Assembly: GCA_003427395.1 (NCBI GenBank)
Contig: BFEA01000337.1
Span: 952,794-998,893, forward strand
Length of the DNA stretch: 46,100 nt
Source: Chara braunii
Taxonomy: Eukaryota > Streptophyta > Charophyceae > Charales > Characeae
Direction: 5' to 3'
Positions 21,069 to 28,568 of the stretch are shown here, piece after piece (within the stretch, counting starts at the first letter, position 1; each line of letters opens with the position of its first letter). A model generated the notes under the pieces. It saw nothing but the letters and a program-made list of their open reading frames with translations, was not told the DNA's origin and ran no database searches. The position numbers and the translations under genes are program-made.

Positions 21069-21672
21069 GCCACGGTTCCCCGATCGACGGATCGACAGAG
21101 GGCACGTCTATTGCGGGTCGCTTTCCCTCCGCGGTTTCCTGGTGCTTCCATTTCCTCCGCTCTCGTGCTCGTTTTCGCGCTGCGTCGCGCACTTCAGCCT
21201 CGAATCCTTCGCACTCCGATCCTGATAGCCCGCTTCCTTCGTCTTCTTCTGGTTCCGGCCCCTCGTCCTCCGCCCGCGGCTGGTTTGATTCGTCGACTGT
21301 CCCTGCCTCTTTATCCGGTACGTAGTCCGGATCGTCCCTTTCTTCACTCGACAGCTCTTCTTCTTCCTCTTCTTCGTCGGCTCTCCTTATCTCCTCATCC
21401 TGCGCCACGTTTTGTCTCGCAATCGAGTCCCAAAACGTGAGATTGGTAACGTCGATCTCCAGGTAGAGCGCCTGGGAGGCATAGAGACAATTGTCCTCGT
21501 CGATTTCCGTGCACGTTGACCACACAAGGTGCGGCTCGAGCATTCGAGACAGCACGTGGGTGCCAGGCTGCTTGTCACTGTGCGACAAGATGTCCAGGGG
21601 CAGATCGTCCGCCAGCTGAGTCAAAAACACCAACAACTCGTCCGTGATCAATGTGAGATTGCCCTCCTCCAC
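20959..21672 (-). CDS. Gypsy-element acidic/basic ORF of unknown function (237 aa segment)
   Basis: The first 90 residues look like an ordinary folded sequence (LITDELLVFLTQLADDLPLD, THVLSRMLEPHLVWSTCTEI). They are followed by an acidic run (RRADEEEEEEEL, SEERDDPDYVPDKE, EDEGPEPEEDEGS) and a basic tail (RKRARERRKWKH, GSRSRRRRRSESP). Mixed acidic and Arg/Ser-rich tails suggest a nuclear or nucleic-acid-associated protein, but that is inference. The frame continues upstream without a shift into the 89-residue segment starting at 21987, interrupted only by two TAG codons (21718-21720 and 21703-21705), so the start codon at 21672 is probably not the original start. There is no homology I can name. 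Confidence 0.5.
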   Translation of the reverse strand: MEEGNLTLITDELLVFLTQLADDLPLDILSHSDKQPGTHVLSRMLEPHLVWSTCTEIDEDNCLYASQALYLEIDVTNLTFWDSIARQNVAQDEEIRRADEEEEEEELSSEERDDPDYVPDKEAGTVDESNQPRAEDEGPEPEEDEGSGLSGSECEGFEAEVRDAARKRARERRKWKHQETAEGKRPAIDVPSVDPSIGEPWRDPELPEEEDDGTTAEGSRSRRRRRSESPAPSGSPS

Positions 21673-21717
21673 CTTCCCGAACAGAAATCCCAGCAGATCG
21701 CCCTACTTCGCTGTTCT

Positions 21718-21987
21718 CTAGGCTTGGACGATCAGAAACTCCATGCTGTTTTCTGGGTTCTCCGGTCCTTCTCCGAATGGGGCCGCCTCTGACCAGCGGA
21801 ACTCTATCTCCAGTAGGCAGAAAGCGAGCTCGACATAGTTCTCCCACCACGCGTCCCACTTCTCCTCACTCAATAGCGGCGCACTGTTCTCCTTAACACG
21901 GTAAGAGAGGGTGGGAGCCCGTGCAGACTGCCAAAGGGTGGGGATGCTGGAGGGGAGGCCGAAATAGGAGACGCGACGAAGACTCAT
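21718..21987 (-). pseudogene. Upstream segment of the same unknown ORF (89 aa)
   Basis: This frame starts at an ATG that overlaps the stop of the preceding ORF (ATGA, 21984-21987). It contains SEEKWDAWWENYVELAFCLL and EIEFRWSEAAPFGEG, a Trp-rich helical pattern. It is in phase with the 237-residue segment downstream. The two intervening TAG codons are each one C-to-T change from CAG, so the parent protein was probably about 340 residues. No family recognised. Confidence 0.5.
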
Positions 21988-22496
21988 TGGGGCAGCTCGA
22001 AGGGACGAAGCTCCGGAAGCACGATCGCGGGCGAACTTTGATACGAGCGGAGCTGGAGGTCCGTGTCATGCGCCGGTATGATGGTATCTCCTCGTCGAGC
22101 CAGAAGATCCGTCCACGCCGTCCTCACTTCCCCAACCCAAGTGCGCAACGTCTGATAGATGTCGGAGTGATTCGCCGACAGGATCACTGTGATATCCCCC
22201 GTAAAGACGACAACGACAGCGATATGGCTAATCCCAGGAGGGGATAGCCGTCGAAAGGCCGAGATCTCGGCCAGAACGCGCGTAGTTGCTTCTTCTGCGA
22301 ATCGAAACTCTGTCGCCGCGTAGATTGCCGTCGTAGTGAAGAAAGCCGCAAACCGGAGGAGATCCGAGCAGAGATGGGGTCGCTGCACTTGTCGTATGAC
22401 ACTGATTCGCCCCCGCGGAGTAAGAAGCCACGCGCCGATCACTTGCTCCGTCGCAAAGCTCATGGCGATGGTGTCGGGGTAAGAGAGAGAGAACAA
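21984..22496 (-). CDS. Gypsy-element ORF of unknown function (170 aa, first after integrase)
   Basis: This 170-residue frame begins 125 bp after the integrase stop. It is moderately hydrophobic (LLRFAAFFTTTAIYAATEFR, ISHIAVVVVFTGDITVILSA), with a charged C-terminus (IIPAHDTDLQLRSYQSSPAI). The two hydrophobic stretches are strand-like rather than convincing membrane spans. Its stop overlaps the next ATG (ATGA), which allows either coupled translation or a frameshift joining it to the next ORF. No known domain was recognised. Its position and strand make it part of the retroelement, not a host gene. Confidence 0.5.
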   Translation of the reverse strand: MFSLSYPDTIAMSFATEQVIGAWLLTPRGRISVIRQVQRPHLCSDLLRFAAFFTTTAIYAATEFRFAEEATTRVLAEISAFRRLSPPGISHIAVVVVFTGDITVILSANHSDIYQTLRTWVGEVRTAWTDLLARRGDTIIPAHDTDLQLRSYQSSPAIVLPELRPFELPQ

Positions 22497-22621
22497 GAAG
22501 GAGACGGACAGATAGGAGAGAGATAGTCGTTGTCTTCCCTATCGGAGGAGGAGGAATCGGATGGAGGCGAGGATGGAGAAGGAGGAGGGGGACGGAGGTG
22601 GGATACGTGGCGGATGATTAG

Positions 22622-24205
22622 TCAAGCCGATCGACTTCCAGAGACTTCAGGGGCGAGGCGCACGGTGTCCACGTCGTTGGGGCCGAGCTCGATCACGCGA
22701 TATCGCCCGAAGAATCTTGGTGCTAGCTTACCCTGGCGAGCACATTTCCTCACCTGCACCATGTCCCCCAATTTGTACTGGGGCTGCGGAACCGCATTCC
22801 CATTTCGGGCTTCGTAACTCCGGACCTGTCGGCCCTGGGCTAGTTCGGTCATTTTCTGTCGCTTTCGGGCTAGCCTGGGCAGCGACCGTTCCATTAACTC
22901 TAGGTGTCGTTTGGCCTTGTCCCGAGCCGTGGCTCTGGTGGGCCGTCGGGTTAATGTAGTCTCATCCGGGAGGCTCGGTATCGAAACGCAAGCGACACTA
23001 TTGGTCCTTAATTGGAAGGGGCTTAGCCCCGACGATTCGTGGGGCGTTCCACGATGGACCGCCAGGATGTGATCGACGATATCGGGCCAAGGTCTCGGAT
23101 CCCGTGCCGCGATGTCTCGTCGCAACGCTGTCTTTATCACCCGGTTAGCGTTTTGGACCAGCCCGTTGGACTGTGATATGTGAGGTGCAGTGTTCCGTAT
23201 GGCGACGCCGTGTAGGACCAGATTCTTTAACACTTCTCCCCTGAATTCAGCCCCATTGTCGGTTAGGATTTCCTCCGTATCCTGATGCATCCCGAGGAAA
23301 TGGTTGACATATCGCGCGATTTTCGTGGCTTGCCGTGTGCGACAAGGATACGCTTTGATCCATTTCGAGAAATGGTCGACAAATACCAGCAGGACTGAAT
23401 ACTCGCAACTATTAGGGTCAGGGGGCACCACTATGTCGGTAGTGTCCATGCTCACTCTTTGAAATGGCCGTTCAACAACCGTGGGCACTATCGATCTTGG
23501 CAGTTGAATCGGTGCTTTATCAGCGGCGCAGACCTGACAGTTGGCGACGATGTACTTCACATCGTCGCGGATATTGGACCAATACCACTCATTTTTGTCG
23601 ATAGCGCACTCTGTGATTCGTACGGCAAAATGAGCCGCAGTTTCCTCGTGGGCTGTCTTAACCCAGTCATACCGCATGAACGGATGCGGCACTACCATCC
23701 AAATCCCACTGCCGTCCGTTTTCCGTTTTTCTAATCTACCCTCTACCCATCGATAATCCCGAGCTCTTTCGTTGGCCCTCCTCCGATCTTCTTTGGTGAA
23801 ATCCTTGAGGGGGTTACCTTCTAGGGTGGCAATTAAGGCAATATCCATCCATACGTCGGCCCTTCTAAACTTTCGGGTCTTTTCCAATCGTTCTGACGTG
23901 GCATCCAAAAATCGAGCCTCGGTAGGAATCTTGTTGGTCCGGCACAAGGGGCACAACCATGGTCTATTATCATTTCTGTATTGGATGCACGAGCCATGGG
24001 CTCGTGCAACACACTGTCGGCAATCTATCCAATCCGCATACCCCTCCTCGTTAGGACGCATGGGGACCGAATATACGCGGGAAATAGCTTCGCAAAAATA
24101 GCAGAATTTATCGGGCAGGGAGAGGAGAGACGAAGAGGAAGGGGGAGAGAGAGGGGTAGTGGGGTTACCTCCATCACCCATCGTCACCGTTTTACTTCTT
24201 GCCAC
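22622..24205 (-). CDS. PHD finger-integrase ORF of the gypsy element (527 aa)
   Basis: This is the longest intact frame in the window. Residues 35-88 form a complete PHD-type zinc finger: C35-x2-C38-x23-C62-x2-C65-x4-H70-x2-C73-x11-C85-x2-C88, with W83 two residues before C85 as in PHD fingers that bind histone tails. Residues 186-226 are the integrase zinc-binding H-x5-H-x30-C-x2-C. The catalytic core follows with D254 (VSMDTT) and D316 (LTDNGAEF), but the expected glutamate in the SNGxxE motif is Q351. The C-terminal region (residues 455-510) matches the gypsy integrase tail (YKLGDMVQVRK, APRFFGRYRVIELG). It overlaps the end of the RNase H frame by 14 nt in another phase. The missing Glu should abolish integration in cis. 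Confidence 0.88.
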   Translation of the reverse strand: MARSKTVTMGDGGNPTTPLSPPSSSSLLSLPDKFCYFCEAISRVYSVPMRPNEEGYADWIDCRQCVARAHGSCIQYRNDNRPWLCPLCRTNKIPTEARFLDATSERLEKTRKFRRADVWMDIALIATLEGNPLKDFTKEDRRRANERARDYRWVEGRLEKRKTDGSGIWMVVPHPFMRYDWVKTAHEETAAHFAVRITECAIDKNEWYWSNIRDDVKYIVANCQVCAADKAPIQLPRSIVPTVVERPFQRVSMDTTDIVVPPDPNSCEYSVLLVFVDHFSKWIKAYPCRTRQATKIARYVNHFLGMHQDTEEILTDNGAEFRGEVLKNLVLHGVAIRNTAPHISQSNGLVQNANRVIKTALRRDIAARDPRPWPDIVDHILAVHRGTPHESSGLSPFQLRTNSVACVSIPSLPDETTLTRRPTRATARDKAKRHLELMERSLPRLARKRQKMTELAQGRQVRSYEARNGNAVPQPQYKLGDMVQVRKCARQGKLAPRFFGRYRVIELGPNDVDTVRLAPEVSGSRSA

Positions 24206-24617
24206 ATGGAAGAACTGTCACTTGTCCGTATTTCGGCTCGTGGGTCAAGTCCGGCTCCTTCCACGGTGTAATTTCCTCACCCTTTGGTACCTTGGCAGGC
24301 CGGTGCAGATGTGTCAGCCCGCCCGCGTTGCCGTGTCGCTCTGTCTTTTGATGGACGATATCGAAGTCGTATTTTTGTAATCGCACCGCCCAACGGCCAA
24401 TCATGCCCGTGTAGCTGGTGAGTTTCTTCAGCGCCAGCAGAGGCTCGTGATCCGTTATGAGGTGGAACTTCTGTCCGTAGAGATACGAATGGAAGTGTTG
24501 GATTCCCCAAACTACTACATAGCACTCACCCTGACGTGCGGAGTCGTTTCTTCGTTCGTCCGGTACGGTTTGTGACGCGTACTCGATGACGTGTTTGCGA
24601 CCATCGTTCCCCTTCTA
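24192..24617 (-). pseudogene. RNase H domain of the gypsy element
   Basis: Reading from the TAG at 24615-24617, the frame gives KHVIEYASQT, then ECYVVVWGIQHFHSYLYGQ, HLITDHEPLLALKK, the MIGRWAVRLQKYDFDIVH block and HGNAGGLTHL (canonical HGNADALSR). This is the gypsy RNase H C-terminal half with the characteristic ITDHEPL and RW.L.LQ.YDF signatures. The DA of the last motif has become GG. It is separated from the RT thumb by the TAG, one C-to-T change from CAG, and ends at 24192 where the integrase ORF starts in another frame. Confidence 0.85.
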
Positions 24618-24971
24618 TGCTAAAATAGCGGAAATAGCTTCCGGTCGCCAGTCTGTGATGAGAATGAACTGTTTCGAGGGGTCCGGTCGAATCAAAATAG
24701 GGGTCATTGCCAGAGCGTCCTTGAGAGTTGCAAAAGCCTGCTGGCACTCCACGTCCCAGGTGAGGGCCTGGTCCTTCCGCAATAGATTCGTTAGTGGTCG
24801 TGCAATCGCGGCAAAGCCCTTGATGAAGCGCCGATAGTACGACGCCAGCCCCAAGAAGGCTCGAACCTGCGTCAGTGATGTGGGAACCGGGGCTTCCTTC
24901 ACCGCAACAACTTTTCTCAAATCCGGCCGCAATCCCCCACGTGTCACGACATAGCCCAGGAACGAAATTTA
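24615..24971 (-). pseudogene. RT thumb/connection segment of the gypsy element
   Basis: The frame gives TRGGLRPDLRKVVAVKEAPV, VRAFLGLASYYRRFIKGFAA, LTNLLRKDQALTWDVECQQA and the start of RNase H (FILITDWRPEAISAILA, where the first catalytic Asp is D of ITDW). FLGLASYYRRFI is diagnostic of Ty3/gypsy RT connection. Upstream in the same frame, LEKSEFFLS precedes an in-frame TAA (24969-24971), so the true protein started further 5'. It is out of phase with the RT core (shift between about 24980 and 25010). Confidence 0.88.
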
Positions 24972-24993
24972 TGAGAGGAAAAATTCACTCTTC

Positions 24994-25443
24994 TCAAGCT
25001 CTTAATGCACCCAATGTCCATTCGATGTGTTGTGCGTGCCCGTGATAGGTCTCCGAATAGACTAGGATGTCGTCCATGTAAACGATCACACAGAAGTTGA
25101 TCATCCCTTGCGTCAGCCGTGTTTTGTTGACGAAATTCTGGAACGTCATGTTCATCGCTCGCTGGAACATGACAGGCGCATTGTAAATCCCCATCGGACA
25201 CCGAACCCACTGCCACGTGCCCTCAAACAACACAAAGGCTGTTTTCGCTCGATCTTCTTCTCTTACTAAAATATGATGGAAGCCATGCCGAATATCAAAC
25301 TTGCTGAAATAATTAGCGCACCCAATCGCATCCAATAAATCATCAATCCGGGGGAGGGGATACACATCTTTGATCGTGATTTCGTTTAGCTTTCGATAAT
25401 CAATGCAAATGCGAATCGCCCCGTTTTTCTTTGGTACTAACAC
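24994..25443 (-). pseudogene. Reverse transcriptase core of the gypsy element
   Basis: The 149 residues contain the RT motifs in order: VPKKNGAIRICIDYRKLNE, VYPLPRIDDLLD, FSKFDIRHGFHHILV (first catalytic Asp), KTAFVLFEGTWQWVRCPMGI, NAPVMFQRAMN and VIVYMDDILVYS, the YMDD catalytic box. All catalytic aspartates are present. The frame is in phase with 25456-26142, separated only by a TGA (25456-25458) where a Trp codon is expected, and is lost just after GALRA by a frameshift. Confidence 0.93.
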
Positions 25444-25455
25444 TACGGGAAAGGA

Positions 25456-26151
25456 TCAAGGTCCGGTAGCGGGTTCAATCCAACCACTGGCTTCGAATTT
25501 CCGAATTCGTTCGAGAGTCTTTTTGCGTTCAATCAAGGAATAGTGATACGGTTTGCAATGAATCGAGGAGTGATTTCCTGTCTGAATTTCATGTTGGATT
25601 ACTAACGACAATCCGATGTCAGTGTCTGACACACTAATTGCTCCTTGGTATTCCGTTAGAATATCCTCAATTACCTGGTGGATTTCTTCCGGCACATATT
25701 GTGGAACGTGTAGTTCGAAAAATTGGTTCCAGATCCGAACGTCAATTTGTTTCGTGTTCGCTTGTTTTGTCAATTCGGGTGGAGGCGCCGAGATGAATGA
25801 ATGATCTGATCGCCAGGAGAACACCGTGGCCATCATCTGGGCATCTTCTTCCCGAATGGCCACGTGTCCTTTCGGGGTAATCCCGTCACAAACATTCTGC
25901 CATGGCACTTCCTTAGTTGCAATCTTTATCCCCAGTTCATCTCTTTCTGCTTCAAAACACCCAGGGGATTCCTGAGAGCTTGCTTCCGCCCCCAAGCGCA
26001 ACAATCTCACTTCTTTAGCCAACGTTAGTATAGACTTAGGTAGTTCCGTAATGTCGCAAAAATGTTTTTTGTCGCTGTACCTGGCGAGGAGAGGGGTGCT
26101 GCCTTCGTACAGGGTTTGAGGGGGTTCCAAAGAGTCGACCATCCTCGAAAT
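25456..26151 (-). pseudogene. Protease-RT linker and RT N-terminus of the gypsy element
   Basis: The C-terminal 100 residues carry the N-terminal RT signature (FELHVPQYVPEE, VIQHEIQTGNHSSIHCKPYH, YSLIERKKTLERIRKFEASG, WIEPATGP). Before that, about 130 residues form a linker with no identifiable domain. It is in phase with both the protease ORF upstream and the RT core downstream. The boundaries are nonsense codons: TAG at 26152-26154 and TGA at 25456-25458, the latter one G-to-A change from TGG. Confidence 0.82.
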
Positions 26152-26259
26152 CTATACAAGGGGCTCTCCTAAGATCATCGCCTTGGTCCTTTGAATTTTT
26201 CGGCTGGTCAGTTGCATCGTTCTCGCTATCGTTTTGGGCGGCGGGTAGTAAACGCGTTG

Positions 26260-27492
26260 TCATACCAATTTCGAGACCTCCGGGTCGTCCTCGTCACTGC
26301 TTTCCGCGTCATCAGTTGATGACTCCCTTTCTGCGGGTTTGTCCCAGGAGATCATGCGGAGGGTTCCTGTCATCATCGGCGAAACCCACGGAACCGTGTT
26401 ATTAGTAGTGCGAAGGGTCAATCGCATGGGCACAACGTAAGGTTTTCCTCCTGTATTTCGGAGGATGATCGATCGTCGTTCGAAATCTAGGTTTGCTCGT
26501 AATGCCACAAGAGCGGGAAGTCCGAAAAGAACGTCGTACGTATTAACATCTAGTACTACGACATCCCCTAGCGCGTGTACTTTCCCTAATCGGAAGGCGA
26601 CATTGGTCATTCTCCCCACAGTTTTAATATTTTCCTCATCTGCCGAAACGAACTGATCTTTCTCGGTGAGCATAATCAGATTGTTTTTCCTGCCTGCCCT
26701 TTCAACCACTCTCAGTGAAATGACCAACACAACTGCAACCGAGTCTATAATGGCGTTGTAAGGAATTCCCCAAATTTCTATATCACACTCTGCAGACTTC
26801 CACAGGATCGGTTTAATCCATAAGAAATGATCGTCTTTCTGAATTAATCCCACCCGTATTGGGTCCGGAGTGCTTGTTGGGTTTTCTTCCGGCACGGGGC
26901 CCTTGGCTTTGACACTTGGTGTTCGGGCGAGGGCAAATCGCTTTCGGTTTGCTTTGCAATGCTGTAGCATTCGCTCATTGGCTTGCTCAGAGATCGAGAG
27001 TAGATGACCGATCGGTAGTGGAATCCGATGGTCCAAAACTTGGATAATGTTTAATACATCGATTTCTCCTGTGACGAAGGTGGGTCCTCCCGACTCTATT
27101 TCTCCTAAGGACGGTCGCCACTCTGCCACTTCTTTCGGTTTTGGTGCTGGTCTGATTGTTCCGATCATTCCTAGTCCAGGATATCCCAGCGACACATACT
27201 GATCTAGCGGAATTAGCTCGGCGGCCTCTTCCGTGGTAGTCAAGGCACTTCCCCCACCTTCTACTTCTTTCATCAAGGCTCTGACTCGTCCAGGTCCGTT
27301 GGCGATGGGGGCCGCAGCGATGGGGGCCGCAGCCATAGGTGCGACTCCGGTCCGCTGTTGTGGGGGTCGGTGGGTGTAGTCACGGGCTAGATGTTCGGGT
27401 TGATGACAGGCGTAGCAAACATTTAGATTGTTCGCAGCTCCTCCGAGAGCAGGGGTGGGGGCTAATCCTTGTTGCATCGGAGGGGCACGCAC
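26260..27492 (-). CDS. Gag C-terminus and aspartic protease of the gypsy element (410 aa)
   Basis: Near the N-terminus there is one CCHC-like zinc knuckle, CYACHQPEHLARDYTH, where the final Cys is Tyr. A later region shows the retropepsin fold: NAIIDSVAVVLVISLRVVER, where the active-site triplet normally read D-S/T-G is D-S-V, and NTYDVLFGLPALVALRANLD, corresponding to the C-terminal YDVLLG block. The acidic C-terminus (STDDAESSDEDDPEVSKLV) ends at TGA, and the same frame continues downstream towards RT. The Gly-to-Val change in the active site should inactivate the protease. The frame is offset by one from the gag ORF, with a 113-nt overlap. Confidence 0.85.
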   Translation of the reverse strand: MRAPPMQQGLAPTPALGGAANNLNVCYACHQPEHLARDYTHRPPQQRTGVAPMAAAPIAAAPIANGPGRVRALMKEVEGGGSALTTTEEAAELIPLDQYVSLGYPGLGMIGTIRPAPKPKEVAEWRPSLGEIESGGPTFVTGEIDVLNIIQVLDHRIPLPIGHLLSISEQANERMLQHCKANRKRFALARTPSVKAKGPVPEENPTSTPDPIRVGLIQKDDHFLWIKPILWKSAECDIEIWGIPYNAIIDSVAVVLVISLRVVERAGRKNNLIMLTEKDQFVSADEENIKTVGRMTNVAFRLGKVHALGDVVVLDVNTYDVLFGLPALVALRANLDFERRSIILRNTGGKPYVVPMRLTLRTTNNTVPWVSPMMTGTLRMISWDKPAERESSTDDAESSDEDDPEVSKLV

Positions 27493-28414
27493 CGCAATAG
27501 ACCATGTTCCTCATCATGATTTCCAGCCGAGCATTGTGCTCTCGCTGTTCTTTTTTGCTTTCTTGGATCAAACTAATCAAAGTTTTGGTTAGTTCGAAAA
27601 TGGCCGCTGATTCGTTTGATCGTACAGGAGCCTCAACCGGCGGCGGGGGTAATGCTCTGACGGGCGGGGGCATCATAGGAGCAGAGATGCTCGGAGTCTC
27701 GCTTAGGATTACTCGTTCGGGGCCTATCTGTTCCATATAAGTGACAGGTCCTGATACAAATCCCATGTTTTCAAATTTGTTCTGCAAAGCAGCCAGTTCT
27801 GCTCTTGCTCGTACGAGCTCGGTCAAATCTCCGTCTCTAGGGTAGTCTTCTCCTTCCAGGAAGTTCGCTGCGAACTTCCGTTCCATTTCTTCCGTGGCAG
27901 CCATAATTTGTTGTAGCGTATGAGTGATGAGGGAAAACTGCTTTCGCAACTTAGTCCTTATTGTTCGACTGCGGAGTCCGTCAATGAACAGATCTCTCCC
28001 TACTTGCTCACCTCGCTCAGTTTTTACGAACATCCTGTAGAACCGGTCTCGATATTCCGCAACGGATTCGAGCGGTTTTTGCACTCGGTCCTTGATCATG
28101 TACAATGCCTGCTCAGGATGAACATAATCAAATCGGTTCATGAAATCCCGTTCGAAGGTCGGGAGATCCACCCATACATAGGTACTATACCAATGATGAG
28201 CGTCTCCTCCCATTCGAGCCGGAATGTTGATCTGTGCTTCGTGACCATCGTACTGCTGTGCTCTAAGCGTGGCCAGCCATGCTCCTGCGAGATGGTGTGC
28301 CGGATCGAATAGATAGAGATCTGGTGGCGACATGGGAGCTCGTGCACGTGGGGCAGGTTGATTAGGTAGATTAGCATTTTGCTGCGGAGTCGGAATTTGT
28401 ACGTTGGCAGACAT
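27380..28414 (-). CDS. Gag (capsid) of the gypsy element (344 aa)
   Basis: Residues from about 35 to 190 match the retrotransposon gag family: HHLAGAWLATLRAQ, WVDLPTFERDFMNRFDYVHP, KPLESVAEYRDRFYRMFVKT, LFIDGLRSRTIRTKLRKQ and ITHTLQQIMAATEEME. Gag forms the virus-like particle that packages element RNA. The start at 28414 lies 140 bp after the primer-binding site and is followed by a Pro/Gln-rich leader. The last 38 residues are in the overlap with the protease frame and look out of phase (CSRRSCEQSKC), so a frameshift near the zinc knuckle is likely, either a mutation or a programmed Gag-Pol shift. Confidence 0.87.
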   Translation of the reverse strand: MSANVQIPTPQQNANLPNQPAPRARAPMSPPDLYLFDPAHHLAGAWLATLRAQQYDGHEAQINIPARMGGDAHHWYSTYVWVDLPTFERDFMNRFDYVHPEQALYMIKDRVQKPLESVAEYRDRFYRMFVKTERGEQVGRDLFIDGLRSRTIRTKLRKQFSLITHTLQQIMAATEEMERKFAANFLEGEDYPRDGDLTELVRARAELAALQNKFENMGFVSGPVTYMEQIGPERVILSETPSISAPMMPPPVRALPPPPVEAPVRSNESAAIFELTKTLISLIQESKKEQREHNARLEIMMRNMVYCGACPSDATRISPHPCSRRSCEQSKCLLRLSSTRTSSP

Positions 28415-28554
28415 ATTGGTTGTTCGTCGGTTAGCCGCTCTGCTTCTGGTAACGATAGGGTCGCGTCTATATGCGTTCCGAGGGCGAGGCCGCCCACGGT
28501 TAGCCAGGTCGCCTAATTAACGTGTTATCAATCCTAAGACCCTAGCCACGTGTC

Positions 28555-28568
28555 GAGCTCCGATACCA
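28555..28568 (-). promoter_or_regulatory. Primer-binding site, initiator-Met tRNA type
   Basis: Read on the element's strand, TGGTATCGGAGCTC directly follows the 5' LTR. It resembles TGGTATCAGAGC, complementary to the 3' end of the plant initiator methionine tRNA and widespread in plant LTR retrotransposons, with one difference (A to G at the eighth base). It would prime minus-strand DNA synthesis. Confidence 0.85.

Noticed and set aside
20817-21440. Plus-strand 207-residue ORF opposite the gypsy accessory ORFs
   Set aside because: Antisense to the acidic/Arg-rich frame. Its poly-Phe and Arg/Leu-rich composition is the complement of GAA/GAG-rich coding sequence.
22530-24101. Plus-strand ORFs of 80-109 residues across the integrase
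   Set aside because: They are shadows of the well-supported minus-strand integrase frame.
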